Below, in pieces: positions 52,401 to 64,000 of a stretch of 64,000 nt of DNA (position 1 is the stretch's first letter; each line of letters opens with the position of its first letter). The translations under genes and the position numbers were made by a program. Source of the stretch: Phymorhynchus buccinoides (taxonomy: Eukaryota; Mollusca; Gastropoda; Neogastropoda; Raphitomidae); contig CM065693.1 in assembly GCA_017654935.2 (NCBI GenBank), positions 20,065,591 through 20,129,590 on the forward strand. The letters run 5' to 3'. The notes under the pieces were generated by a model that saw only the letters and a program-made list of their open reading frames with translations, had not been told where the DNA came from and searched no databases.

Positions 52401-55400
52401 TCTATTTTCACTATTTCAGTAGTTTTATCTGCAGAGCTTGATAGAAATGCACAGATCTATGCGTATTCAGATAGACCAATTCATTGAACTCCTGCTCTTA
52501 TCACTAATATCAGAACTGGGTATGCAGAAAACAACTCCACACTTTTATTAAAACTGAGTTTTATGCATATACACATGTATATGCTTGGAGCATGCTGAAC
52601 GGAGGGAGCTTTTACCACACATAAATGTTTGTGCCACATAGGACAAAGGTAGTTAAAAAGTTAAGCTTGATGAGATGCCTTTCCCCTTATTTTTAACAGT
52701 TTTATATATATTTGTCCTCAAGAGGAATTTCCCCCTGATCACCATAAAGGGCTCTTTGCCCATTGAGACCACCAGTAAACAATGTTTCCTGAAACCCTTA
52801 AATCTTTTCAGAGAAAAACGCTTTTCCTCCATTACCATGCCTGAATGGCTAGTTTGTCCATTTATATTTAAAAGTAGCACAGTTTAGGCATACTTAAATT
52901 ATTTTATGCTAGTTTTTTAAATTTATTTTATTAATTACTCCCTCTGTGAATTCAAAATGGCCATGGCAGTGAAGGGGTTAAAATACAACGAATAAACCCT
53001 ACAAACATGAGAATCACGACAATCAGCAAAGCAATATATACATAATTTATATTCATACATTTGTATAAATTATAAACACAAACTCATCATTGGCTGACTT
53101 ACCATTTTTCTTTTTTTTTTCTTCCTTTCTTTGTTGAGGGTTGTGTATTCTTGTTCAGGAAACAACTGGGTTGATGGTGAGCTTTATGTCCAATTAGTCG
53201 TTGACTAAAGAACACTCAGTGATTCACCCTTTATATATAAGGTGTATTGGGCTTGAATCACATGATATGTGGATTTGGAGTAAGTCAGGTGATCACCTCC
53301 ATAGTGAATCGCGCGCTCCCCCCCTCCTCTGAGAGAGAGAAACAGTGTTTGGACGGGTCCCGTTTCGCCAAGTCAGCGAAACTGTAAATTGGTGCATACC
53401 GCGCGCGTTTATGAACGGATGCTGTTCAATTTTCATGCCAGGCTTTGTCCCGGCCATAGCAAGCCTGACAGCAAATTTGAAGCGATTCGGTTAAAAAAAA
53501 CGGCGGAGTTATTTGTGAAAAGGTGAAGCGGCGTATGGCGCGCGCGTTTCGGAACCGATTCGCTTCCGGTTTGGTACACAGATAGTCACCATCCCCGGTC
53601 ATCTTCCTGCCGAATTCGAAGGCAATCCGCCCATAAACACCGGTGATAGGGGCGCCGAGAGGCCGGCGGATGCGCGTTTCGCGCATTTGCCGAACCGCGC
53701 AAATGACACGGCCACCTCGGTTGCCGTTGCCATCGCCCCGTTAGGGCTCACAGCAAATTTAAAGCGATTCGTTCGAAAAACGGCTGAGTTATAAGGCCCG
53801 TTTTGTGTTTCACGCACACAGACACACACACACACACAACTTTGCCTTTTTACTATATATGATTTACCACTACCAGTAAACGTGATCATTGGTTTTATAT
53901 ATTTGTCCTCAAGAGAAATTGCCCTCTGACCACCCACCATGATTAAAGGGCTCTTTACCCATTGAGACCCCGTTAATTGATTAAACAATGTCTTCGAACA
54001 CCCCCATATATTTTCAGAAAAGCATGCTTTTCCTCCATTACCATGCCTGAAGACAAACATTCTACGTGTAGAGAAAGAGATTGGAGCGACACAGGACTTA
54101 GCTGTTCACTGTTGGTTGACTCACCATTTTTCTTATCCTCTTTTTTTCTCCCCCCCCCCCCCTCCTACCCCCCCACCCCACCCCGAAGTCCAAGAAATAC
54201 TTCTGTGAATCACATTCACTAGTGACTAAATGTTGACTTTTTTTCACAATTTGTACACTGATGTTGAATCTTTGCTAAAAGAAAACTGACATAATGGGCA
54301 TCTTTGTTCACTGTTGGTTGACTCACCATTTTTCTTATCCTCTTTTTTTCTCCCCCCCCCCCCCTCCTACCCCCCCACCCCACCCCGAAGTCCAAGAAAT
54401 ACTTCTGTGAATCACTAGTGACTAAATGTTGACTTCTTTCAGAATTTTTACACTGATGTTGAATCTTTGCTAAAAGAAAACTGACATAATGGGCATCTTT
54501 GTCAGGATATTGGCGATCATTCTATTTTCACTATTTCAGTAGTTTTATCTGCAGAGCTTGATAGAAATGCACAGATCTATGCGTATTCAGATAGACCAAT
54601 TCATTGAACTCCTGCTCTTATCACTAATATCAGAACTGGGTATGCAGAAAACAACTCCACACTTTTATTAAAACTGAGTTTTATGCATATACACATGTAT
54701 ATGCTTGGAGCATGCTGAACGGAGGGAGCTTTTACCACACATAAATGTTTGTGCCACATAGGACAAAGGTAGTTAAAAAGTTAAGCTTGATGAGATGCCT
54801 TTCCCCTTATTTTTAACAGTTTTATATATATTTGTCCTCAAGAGGAATTTCCCCCTGATCACCATAAAGGGCTCTTTGCCCATTGAGACCACCAGTAAAC
54901 AATGTTTCCTGAAACCCTTAAATCTTTTCAGAGAAAAACGCTTTTCCTCCATTACCATGCCTGAATGGCTAGTTTGTCCATTTATATTTAAAAGTAGCAC
55001 AGTTTAGGCATACTTAAATTATTTTATGCTAGTTTTTTAAATTTATTTTATTAATTACTCCCTCTGTGAATTCAAAATGGCCATGGCAGTGAAGGGGTTA
55101 AAATACAACGAATAAACCCTACAAACATGAGAATCACGACAATCAGCAAAGCAATATATACATAATTTATATTCATACATTTGTATAAATTATAAACACA
55201 AACTCATCATTGGCTGACTTACCATTTTTCTTTTTTTTTTCTTCCTTTCTTTGTTGAGGGTTGTGTATTCTTGTTCAGGAAACAACTGGGTTGATGGTGA
55301 GCTTTATGTCCAATTAGTCGTTGACTAAAGAACACTCAGTGATTCACCCTTTATATATAAGGTGTATTGGGCTTGAATCACATGATATGTGGATTTGGAG

Positions 55401-58400
55401 TAAGTCAGGTGATCACCTCCATAGTGAATCACTAGTGACTAAATCAAATGTTGATTTTTTTTTTCTCAGTATCTTTACATTGATATTGAATCTTTGCTAA
55501 AGCTAACATAATGGTGTATTGGGCTTGAATCACATGATTTGTTGACTTTGGGTAAGTCAGGTGGTCACATTCACCCTCAGAGAGTCAGATGTGAAGTCCA
55601 AGAAATACTTCTGTGAAGCACTAGTGACTTAAATCGCCATCCGCATGCAAAAGAGACCTAACTCAAAATTGGTCATTTTGGATGTGTTGGACATACCAGT
55701 TTATCTAGACAAGCTGCATCGTCTAACAAAGCTGTAAAACAACAATTTGCAAAGGTAAAACACTGATGGTGATGCTAAATGAACAAAAAATGACGTTATG
55801 TGGCCTGAAATGATCAAAATATTGAGTTTTCCTGTCCTCATGTGAAGTGACGTCATTCGACTTACGTCTCTTTTGCATGAGGGCGACGAAATGTTGACTC
55901 TTTTTTTCAGCATCTTTACATTGATATTGAATCTTTAAAGTTTAAACTAAATTTGAATTATGACTGACATAATGGGCATCTATTGGGGTCTGCAACGAAC
56001 ACATTTTGCAAGAGTGAGTGGGGGAAGATGGTTCAGTACTGACTAGACAGGGGGATAACTCTCACCAATAACCCCTATTTGATGCCACTAAATGGCTGCC
56101 TTTTGCAAGAGTGAATGCCCTTGTCAGTACTGACCAGCAAGAGCAATTACTCTCACTGTCAAGGGCGTTAATAACCCTAGTTGCAAAGGCCTATAGGCGA
56201 TCATTCATTCAGGTGCAATGTTCACTATTGTTTTAGTAGTTTTATCCATAGAGCTTGGTAGAAATGCACAGATCTATGTATTCAGATAGACCAATTCATT
56301 TAAAGTTTTCTGCTCTTATCAGATAGAACTGGGTGTGCAGAAAAAAAGTCCACACTTTTCAAGACATATAATAATTTCTAAACTACACAATAACCCCTTC
56401 ATTGCCTTCACTATTTTGATTTGGAGGGGGTAATCAATTAGAAAAATGAAAAAAACCACTTTTAATAATAGCTTAGCAATTTAAATGTTGAGAACATCAT
56501 TTTTCATCCCTTTAGCTTATAATATATATGTGATGCAGTACGTGAATACCCAGCTAAAGTCGGCCAGCCACAAGAGAGAGAAAGAGAGAGAGATTTGATT
56601 GATTGAAAAATTGTTCAAAATAAACTATTAGAGATAGATGAATTCTGTTGTCTCTGGCCTTTCTGAAAATATGAATAAGTCAAAAGTGATCATGTACGAC
56701 ATTAGCCTTGTTTTCCTGTGCTGCGTCACATATGTTCTTTTTCGTAAAGTTGTAATCTAGATACCCCCTTCCCCCCCTTCATGTTTACAACTCTCAACCT
56801 CAAAGTGTTTTTTCACTTTTTATCAATAACGCTAAGCTGATCATATCCCTTTCCAGAGAACAGGAGACTGTTGCTTCCCAGTAAAAATTTTCAATCTGAA
56901 AATTTGATGGGGTAAAAAATGAATGAAAGGAAAAGAAAATGGCAGAAAAAAATGTAAAGGTGGAAGTGGTGGAGGGATGGCAACAAAACCCTACATGTTT
57001 ATCTTTTCTATCCCTTGTGACACAACCTAATTTAATGTGGGTTGCACGGTGAGTGGATTAGTGAGCAAGATAGCGGAGTGCAGATGAATGATTGGGTGTG
57101 GTGTGAGAATTACATAAACAGATGTGTTTAAATGTAAATTTCTGTTTCATGCTTTTAATTAATAATTCTGATTTTTATTTTGATGTATTTTATCTTATTT
57201 TACACAGTCGAAGACAACTTTCCATACATGTGTGTTTGTTTGTACACTAGACAATAAAGAAACTTATGACTTAGAAGTACAAATTTGCCTTCTTTTCCTC
57301 TTTTTTTCATTGCTCATCTCCCTCTTGTTTTCTCACACCCTCCTTCCATTTTCCAAGTCTCAGATTTTATACAGAAGAATGTCGGGTCTTCAATATTGAC
57401 TACCGATTCACACAATTATCTAGCCAGGACTGGATCTAGGTAAATAAAACTGAAGTGGCCGCTTTTCTGAAGAAACTTGGAATGCAAACGGACATTTTTA
57501 TGGGGATGTTTATTCAATAGTAATAAAACTCTTTGGACCTGGAGAATGATACACTGATCACAAAGTTGACAGTAAACAGGTGGAGTGAGTGAATCACAGT
57601 GAATAAACTTGACACAAATTGGTGAAACCCCATTGGAGATGGTTATTAACTCTATGCCTATCCTAGATGGTGTGTAATTTTTTTTTTAAAGGAAATAGTG
57701 AGGCCATTTACCCCTTTCACCGCCAGCCATATTTCAGCCAAAAATGTCCATTAAATTTACCCGGGTAGAGAACAAAATCCATCTGCAGTATTGGGGATTC
57801 TTCTGTGAAATATATAAAATAAGGTCTTTCCGTACTTCCAGAAACTAAGACAGTAGGGTCTTTGGATAATAGACCCCAATTTGATGCCTTTCAATGACAT
57901 AGGTGTTAAATCACTGTGGTGCTAAAATGCGACTTTGGCGGTGAAAGGGTTTAGTCTAGCAATGAAAGTGTCTGGAGTTAGAGAGCTCTGTTTCAGTGTT
58001 TGGTGTTAACAAAGATATTCTAAAAGGGTAAGATGGATTACTTAAGAGCTCGGCGAACCGGGCTGATAGAGTTATCGTTAGTGTCGACAGTACACCATTC
58101 ACAGTGACGGCTATCCAAAAACTCAGACTGGAACTTGAACGGAGAATTCAACTGGCCTATCCACGTGTAAAATGTGTCCTGTTTAAAAGGGACATAACCA
58201 GTGTTCTGTCCTCACTACTCATATAGGGAAAAGAGACCGGATGCTTATCTTCCCCTATACAGTGTTTGGTGTTAATCAACTTATTGCATCGGTGCAACTT
58301 TTCCTGGTATACAAGGATTTCCTGTTTTTGAATGTTACCAGAAAAGGAATTTCCTTTTTTTTTAATCTTGTCACACAAGATCTTTCTGTGACTATTGTTT

Positions 58401-61279
58401 TTTTTATAAACACTTTAAAATAAACATTTGTGACAGAGTATGTGAAACCCGGCTAAAGTTGCTGAGAGACATTTTTAGCAATGCACCAACACAGGTAGCT
58501 TAGTTATACTTGATTCTGTGTATTTTGTCAACTTTAAAAAATTATACCAAAAAAAGAGTATGCCAGATAGATCAATTCTGTTTTTTGCTTTTCTTTTTTT
58601 TTTCAGCTGCAGGGGGACATTACCCCTAGACCCCATCCTTTCAGGGTTTTTTTCATTTTGTGTAGTTGCACCCATGTTAATGTACTTTTATATTTATGTT
58701 AGTAATATACAATCTCTGTTTCAACTAATTCACATTCTGAATGACAATGTTGTATTAGCCAGAATTAGATGTACACATTTTCTTAATACTTTTCACCCCC
58801 CTCTAAAAAAATCTGTGGATGATGTTACATTCTTTACAACTGGAAACACCAAAGATAGGCTTTGTCTCTTCCTGTGACTTGCGGAGACCGAAGAGCCAGC
58901 AAAAAATTAACAGGAAAATATCCATACTTTTCCACAATCTTCTTTTTTGCCATCAATCACTCAGATAGTTTCTTGTCATATGAGGAGAGATGTATCCTGC
59001 TGCCGTTATGCGCCTACCGAAAAAAATAGTTAGGCCCCAGCATGTCTGTCTTCGGATGGAGAAAATCTTTGTAGAAGTTTCTAGAATAAAGGCAGGAGAA
59101 TGGACCAGTAAGGCAGAAACTTCAAACTTCAAATAGTTTATTTTGAAAGGATAAGACTTTAGACTGACTCTCAATCTTGTTGGAGGCCTTTGTGACACTT
59201 TCTCTTCATCAGTGCTGCAGTCTTGAGGATCAGTTAGCTTGGAGACTCTTCCCCAATGCTTACTGTGCTAAAGTCGGGGAGCTGAGAGAGTTGGGATGTT
59301 CTCTGAGCAAAGTTTCTCCAATGAAAACAGAAAGATAGTAGATGACAGTAAGCAAAGGGAAAAGGCAGAGTCAAAGAGACTTTAGAGTGACAGATGAGGA
59401 AGTTACACATGTACAAGCACAGAATTCCCAGAAGGTGGGGGAACTATTTGTGTGAAAGACCCCCTGGTATCCCCATGATCAAACAGCATTCCAAACATGG
59501 GAATTTTCAGCTTTTAATCAAGTTTCAGCTTTTCTGATGGCTCAAGAGGACTTCTTTTTTTTTACATAAAAAAGAAACCGACTGAATAAGAATTACTTCT
59601 TATGAGTAAATGCAAAATGAACTAAACATATTTCTAATGTTCTTTTTAAGGCTTAGATTACAAAAAAAGCTTCAGCTTTAGCTTCAGGGGGCTTTGTCCA
59701 TTGACACACGCCTTTCAGCTTTTTTCACGATTACTCAATCCATGATCTCCTTTTGCATGGGGCTGTGTTTAAGGGGCGGACCAGGTGATTTGTAAATGGG
59801 GGGGGGGGGGGGTCTGCCGGGCCGGGGGTCCAGGGAGCTACATAGGTTCAGTGTTTTAAAAGGGACAATGCCCTTTTGGGGGCCCAGGGGCCGAAGCCCC
59901 CGGAAATGTTTGCAATTTAGTGATTATAAAAACAAAAATTGAGCCATTTTCTTACTATTCACCCATGTACAGTGGAACCTCCCTTATAAGACCTTCACAA
60001 ATCATCCAAAATGAGGTCTTATAAGGGAGGGGTCTTATAAGGGAGGGGTCTTATAAGGGAGGGGTCTTATAAGGGAGGGGTCTTATAAGGGAGGGGTCTT
60101 ATAAGGGAGGGGTCTTATAAGGGAGGGGTCTTATATGGGAGGGAGTCTTATAATGGGAGGTCTTACAAGGGAGGTTCCACTGTATAAGGTACATGCTTTG
60201 GGAAAGAGGGGGGGTTCCGGGAAAACCTGGACCCCCCCCCATCAGATCCAGCCTCTGGTGTTTCAGGAGGGTGTGCGTGGTCCGCGGGACATGGACGCTC
60301 AGGCCATCATGAACGACCTGAAGGCCAAGCGGGAGGCCTTGGACATGGCCATCGCCGACATCAAGTCCGCCATCCAGCGCAGCAAGCAGGTCGCCCTCGC
60401 CTCCCCTTACGACAGCCCACACCCAGGGGAGGCCACCGAGCCCGTCTGGATCCGCAGGTGGGGACCACGCTGAGTGTGCCCGGAGATTAGGCAGTTTCCT
60501 GTCAATTATGAGTGCAGATTCGTCATGCTGCCGTTATTCGCCTAAATAAATTGTTAGGCCCAGTAAGTCAAACTTCGGCTGGAGGAAATGTTTTTATAAA
60601 TATTTTGTAAAAAAAAGGTAGGAGAATGGACCGGTAAGGCAGAAAGATAGCAGATGACAGTAAGGAAAAGGCAGAGGCAAAGAGAGTGGCAGATTAGAGG
60701 AAGTTACAAGCACAGAACTTCCAGAAGGTGGGGGAACTATTTATGCAAAAGACCCCCCGGTATCCCCACGGGGGAAGACATGTTTGAATCTTGAGACTTC
60801 GTTGCTAAGTTGTCTCTTCCAGTGTTCAAATTTACCATCTTTTTCGGATTATAAAGCACCCCCCCCTACATTTTACACAAAATTCAGACTTTGTTATTAA
60901 CTTTTCTTACTTAACTATTATTAATTAATTATTAATTAATTATGTTATAAGGCTCAGGGGTCTCAGTCGGGACCACATCTGAAAGAGACAACTTTGCATC
61001 AGAGTCTCAAAATTCATAGAATCATAGTTTTTCATACACATGATGTGGGCTCCAGCTATTGTGGTCTGCAACGAACACCTTTTGCAAGAGTGAATGCCCT
61101 GGGTGGGTGGGGGAAGATGGTTCAATACTGACCAAACAGGGGGATAACTCTCGCCAATAACCTTATTTGATGTCACTAAATGGCTGCCTTTCGCAAGAGT
61201 GAATGCCCTTGTCAGTACTGACCAGCAAGGGAATCACTTAATAACCCTAGTTGCAGAGGCCTATAGCAGCTATAGTGTT

Positions 61280-61329
<50 letters not shown>

Positions 61330-61512
61330 TCTGTGTCTGTGTGTGCGTGTTTAATAAAAAGAAAAAATCTATTTAAAGTCCAGATGTATGTCCCCACCCC
61401 CACAGGGACAACCCGCCAGTGGAGAGGCTGGACCGGCAGGAAGAAATGCGTCGCGTGCGAGAAGAAATCGAACGCCAACAGGAGGAGAAGCAGCAGCCCA
61501 GGGGGGACAAAG
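47510..61512 (+). CDS. Unnamed serine-rich coiled-coil protein, 5' part
   Basis: Three exons give about 624 residues (coding from 47583) and the gene continues past the window. Residues 1-330 are mostly disordered: Ser, Glu and Lys rich, with acidic N-terminus MSDAEERGSYDNVSDNDG and several RRGSEDS/SRSPSK-type phosphosite-like patches. Around residues 345-385 a more ordered block reads DIENEYDYVKYARVQHGNSY then VGMRLAYSSSNDS, which looks like a conserved short motif. Exons 2-3 encode two helices, AIMNDLKAKREALDMAIADI and RQEEMRRVREEIERQQEEK, likely coiled coil, joined by PVWIRRDNPP. No catalytic domain, signal peptide or membrane segment was seen. Composition suggests a cytoplasmic scaffold, but I do not recognise the family. 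Frame and phase join cleanly across all three exons. Confidence 0.85.
47583..49157 (+). CDS. Unnamed gene, first coding exon
   Basis: 525 codons. Preceded by a purine-rich leader (47510-47582) whose acceptor is TTCCTACAG|GTTAAT, so the gene has an upstream non-coding exon. ATG at 47583 is the first in the leader. The exon ends EDD|GTGAGT (phase 0). The frame stays open 141 nt into the intron, but that extension is low-complexity and the donor is strong. Confidence 0.9.
49371..49420. repeat. GA microsatellite
   Basis: About 24 GA units, in the first coding intron of the unnamed gene. Confidence 0.97.
50335..50920. repeat. S3 and S4 repeats
   Basis: 50335-50645 matches the S3 family at 8020-8370; 50650-50920 is the reverse of S4 at 41885-42135. 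Confidence 0.7.
51010..51230. repeat. GA/GACA-rich microsatellite
   Basis: Interrupted GAGA and GACAGACA runs leading directly into the first copy of the 2.1-kb duplicated segment. Open frames here are low-complexity artefacts. Confidence 0.93.
51205..53306. repeat. 2.12-kb tandem duplication, copy 1
   Basis: Starts near CCCCTCTGAGAGAGAGAAAC and ends near TCACCTCCATAGTGAATCGC. It contains a CG-rich part (51230-51720) with two sub-repeats around GCAAATTTGAAGCGATTCGG, a CA microsatellite, a CTTTTCCTCCATTACCATGC element piece occurring twice, and two nested units of about 200 bp with a poly-C run (51975-52180, 52185-52380). Confidence 0.93.
53307..55430. repeat. 2.12-kb tandem duplication, copy 2
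   Basis: Matches copy 1 at a constant offset of about 2116-2120 bp; from 54390 to 55420 it appears identical to 52272-53300 by eye. Differences are a few single bases and poly-C/A length changes. The frames at 51483/53599, 51858/53977, 52653/54773 and 52675/54795 are pairs of the same non-coding sequence. Confidence 0.95.
55431..57700. other. Intron with diverged repeat pieces
   Basis: 55431-55640 continues with a diverged AGTGACTAAAT/GTCCAAGAAATACTTCTGTG unit of the duplicated segment. 55985-56205 matches 61060-61265 (GCAACGAACACATTTTGCAA-type, ATGGCTGCCTTTTGCAAGAG-type). The rest is AT-rich with nothing recognised. Confidence 0.6.
57709..57951. mobile_element. Family A MITE
   Basis: CCCTTTCACCGCCAGCCATA to TTTGGCGGTGAAAGGGTTTA; left TTAA mutated to TTTA. 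The interior is the best example of the uninterrupted family sequence. Confidence 0.88.
57955..59005. other. Intron, little recognised
   Basis: 58605-58690 is a reverse copy of the GGGTGCAACT-type repeat. Otherwise AT-rich non-coding. Confidence 0.5.
59010..59480 (-). repeat. S2 repeat copy, long form
   Basis: Contains GTTATGCGCCTACCG, GTTAGGCCCCAGCATGTC and GGAGAATGGACCAGTAAGGC through to CCCCTGGTATCCCCATG; an unrelated insertion of about 150 bp separates the halves near 59120-59320. Confidence 0.7.
59970..60182. mobile_element. P1 MITE with internal 16-17-bp expansion
   Basis: CAGTGGAACCTCCCTTATAA at both ends in inverted form, TA on both sides. Between 60014 and 60130 the unit GGTCTTATAAGGGAGG is repeated about seven or eight times in a row, unlike the 5155 copy. 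It ends 84 nt before the next coding exon. Confidence 0.93.
60267..60457 (+). CDS. Unnamed gene, second coding exon
   Basis: 191 nt, phase 0 in (TTTCAG|GAG), phase 2 out (CGCAG|GTGGGG). Encodes RDMDAQAIMNDLKAKREALD then MAIADIKSAIQRSK and PHPGEATEPVWIRR. GC-rich and free of repeats, unlike its surroundings. Confidence 0.85.
60495..60780 (-). repeat. S2 repeat copy
   Basis: TCATGCTGCCGTTATTCGCC through GGAAGTTACAAGCACAGAAC to CGGTATCCCCACGGG; begins about 40 nt after the exon donor. Confidence 0.72.
61282..61327. repeat. GA microsatellite
   Basis: About 22 GA units followed by GT-rich sequence, ending roughly 80 nt before the third coding exon. Confidence 0.97.
61406..61512 (+). CDS. Unnamed gene, third coding exon
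   Basis: 107 nt, phase 2 in (CACAG|GGAC), phase 1 out (AAAG|GTGACC). Encodes DNPPVERLDRQEEMRRVREE and IERQQEEKQQPRGDK, a charged helix. The donor is moderate, so the exon could run further in the same open frame. Confidence 0.8.
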
Positions 61513-62500
61513 GTGACCAGCGTATCTCCCAGTCGTCTCCCTTCTTCACCGTTTCTTCCTTGTCCTCCTCTTCTTACTTCCCCCCTATCTTTACCCCTAC
61601 CCATCCGACAAGTTCTTATTCTTCCCGACTTTGGACGTTTCTTTCCTGTGACTGTCTCTTTTGTTGCAGTGTTTTTTCTTCTTTTTTTGGGGGGGGACTG
61701 TGTCTCTGATTTTAACCAGGCAGTGTTACTTTCGTGTTGGTCATATTTTGTGACCGCGCGTTTTGTGTGTCCTATTTAACCAGGCGGTGTTGTAACGTTG
61801 GTGCACTTTGTTTTTGGTTTTCACCATCATTTGAGCATTATCTAATGTTGCTTTACTGTTCATCTTCTTTTCAAGTGTTTCTGTTTTTTGTTATGTTTTG
61901 TTGTTTATGGTAATCTGCTGGAAATGTTATGTTCATATTTTTCGGTAATTGGATTTATCTTCTTTTTTTTAAAGTTGTGTGATTGCATAAGATTTAGACC
62001 AGATTTAAAAATCTTCAGCTTCATGTAAACAGTTTCAGAGGGTAACCGTGTTTGCAGTTTTGAACTGAGCTATCATTAGTGTATTTAATACTATCAGTAT
62101 CACAAGGTGAGCAGATCATGAAATGTTGTAGTCAGTAGTGTTATGTTATAGTGAAATTGACATGACATTAGTGGAAATGAAATTGAGGTGGTATCTTCAG
62201 TGGAAGATAAAATAAGTTAGCTTTTAATTAAGATTTTTTTTAAAAAGATGGAAGGAAGTTTCTTGGAAGGTCTTTTAAGATGGGTAAATCAGGATGTCAC
62301 GGAAAGAGGAAAATCAGACCTGGGTGTCATTTTGAATGAAAAATTAAGACCTATTGGAACACAATAATGGTTGTATCTTATGATTTTAAAAAAAATTGAA
62401 ATTGGGGAACCTTTTCTTTTTTTAAATAAAATCAATGAAAACGTTACCTTGAGATGCAGTCTTGCAGCAAGTCAGGATAATATTTTGGGGAAAATGAGCG
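61513..62500. other. Probable intron, nothing recognised
   Basis: T-rich then AT-rich sequence with no clear exon or shared repeat. Confidence 0.5.
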
Positions 62501-62507
62501 GCCTAGC

Positions 62508-62698
62508 TGGCTCTTTTGACCGCCAGGTGGCATAACGCTCGAGTGGGGCTAATCCTCTCTATATTCTTAGTTGGGGATAAAGAGAGAGAGAGAGAGAGGG
62601 AGGAGTCCCACCCTCTCTCTATCTATCACTACGCCCAACTAAGAATATTGCGTGATAAGCCCCTAGTGGTTTGACTGCCCCTTGGCGGTCAAATCATC
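62508..62698. repeat. Imperfect fold-back around a GA run
   Basis: TTTTGACCGCCAGGTGGC at the left pairs with CTTGGCGGTCAAA at the right; GGGGCTAATC and TATTCTTAGTTGGG pair with CCCAACTAAGAATA and GATAAGCCCC. The centre holds (GA)n and its partial complement CCACCCTCTCTCT. Confidence 0.82.
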
Positions 62699-62699
62699 G

Positions 62700-64000
62700 C
62701 CATAAGTCGACCATTGACCCAAGGATAACTTTACACCAATGAAGTGTTAACTTAAAAAAATAAATTAAATGCTTTATAATCAAAATTTAAAAAAAATTAT
62801 TGAAGCTAACAGAAAGGCCTTAAAAAATAATTGGAAATGAGTTTGGCGTTGAAATTAAAACTAACAGGGATTGAGGTTTTGCCTGGTGTCACAGTTTTTC
62901 CATCTTCAGTTGCTTTTTTGTTTAGTTTCTTTGTTTCGTTTTTGATACATATATATATGCAAGTTTTGTTGCACATAAAGTTATGGTGTTGAGTATGCTT
63001 CTGAAAGTAGGATACATTTTTTTGTACCATTTTAGGTTCTGGATACTAAGTGTTGCTAAAGTGCTTAATTTTTTGGGGGAAAACTTGTTAAATATAATGA
63101 AACATTATTATTTTATTCTATGGAGTCGTCTTCTTTTTGTGTCATACGTCAGTGTATTTGTCATCTGCGTCCTTGTTTTTTTGGTCTGCGTTGTGTCCTC
63201 TACTCTCATTTCTAATATTATTTACCCTGAGTTTGTGCGTAACAGGTAAGTGATGCGTTTCAACAGTATAGATCTAGTTTGTTTAAATGTTTTTGTCATC
63301 TTTTATTATGCAGATATTGTCAGAAGAGCTAAGCCTAGTGTCTGATCAATATGTTTTGTTCCAATGGCTTTGTTATCTTTCGTGCTTAAAAAAAAAAAAA
63401 GTAATGATGAGCCTAGAGAATTAGTTAGCTGTATGCTATATCAGTGTTTGTTATCTACTGTGTATTATGATGAAAAGCCTCATAAAGTGAACTGCAAAAT
63501 AATCTCTTGAATCAAAAGATAATACCTCAACTTCACTATGAAATCACAGTCTTTTCTTCAGCAAAGAAAATAGGAATTGTTTGGAAATAATTAAGGGGAG
63601 TAATTTCATGGTGTATGGGAGTGATCTCGCATAATTCAATCGGTGAAACAGGGGAAGTTACTCTACCATCAGGTAGATCCCCAGCCCTTGCCTCGTGTGT
63701 TTGAGGAGACACACAGCATGTAGAAGTACAGAACGCAGCGCGTCATTCTAAAATTGATGAATTTTTTATATTTTTTATCACAGTTTGCAAGTTCTATCAC
63801 TTTGTAGCAACTGGCTACCCCTTATTTTGAAAAAAAAAGAGTTTGCAAGTCGCTGACTCACATCCTCCGGTTTCAAGCTTCAACGCCATGCCGTCATGGT
63901 TGCTATGGTTTTGACCGTACCGAGTAAGTCGAGGTAATCAACTCTAATTTTCACGAAGTGCTCTCCCCTAGTTTTTCTCTCCGAAAATTGTCTATTACAA
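62700..64000. other. Flank, no gene recognised
   Basis: AT-rich. A strong-looking donor (AACAG|GTAAGT) at about 63246 has no convincing exon before it. Confidence 0.45.

Noticed and set aside
63120..63250. Possible exon before the strong donor AACAG|GTAAGT
   Set aside because: Preceding frame is AT-rich and hydrophobic with no acceptor or link to the charged upstream exons.

Overview
This is nuclear DNA of an animal, most likely a mollusc (an inference from protein similarity and repeat style, not a database match). Genes are split into short exons with GT-AG introns. Coding exons are GC-rich and sit in AT-rich introns packed with transposon fragments, microsatellites and fold-back elements. 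No prokaryotic, organellar or viral gene block was seen.

Layout. (1) 1-2680: a 17-unit minisatellite, then nested TTAA-flanked MITEs. (2) About 2697-15534, plus strand: the last eight coding exons of FAN1, the Fanconi-associated structure-specific nuclease, ending in a complete VRR-NUC active site; the N-terminal exons lie before the window. (3) 15535-21750: convergent intergenic region with MITEs, a LINE tail and two striking hairpins. (4) 45767 down to about 21750, minus strand: the whole eEF2 gene. It has 14 exons encoding 841 residues, an ATG-only first exon, a 5'TOP-like leader and one GC-AG intron. (5) 45768-47509: probable divergent promoter region. (6) 47510 to past 61512, plus strand: the 5' part of a gene for a large, mostly disordered, serine-rich protein I cannot name, with an 11-kb first coding intron holding a 2.12-kb tandem duplication. 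(7) 61513-64000: intron of that gene or flank.

FAN1 and eEF2 are convergent; eEF2 and the unnamed gene are divergent. The three encode unrelated functions (DNA crosslink repair, translation elongation, unknown), so there is no operon-like logic. The most unusual material is in how mobile DNA meets the genes. The FAN1 exon that carries the catalytic glutamate is preceded by two partial copies of itself that could act as in-frame cassette exons. Several FAN1 splice sites touch transposon ends. Three nested insertions give direct proof of target-site preference (TTAA for one family, 6-bp duplications for another). Intron boundaries were placed by reading frame, family similarity and splice consensus; no transcript data were available.
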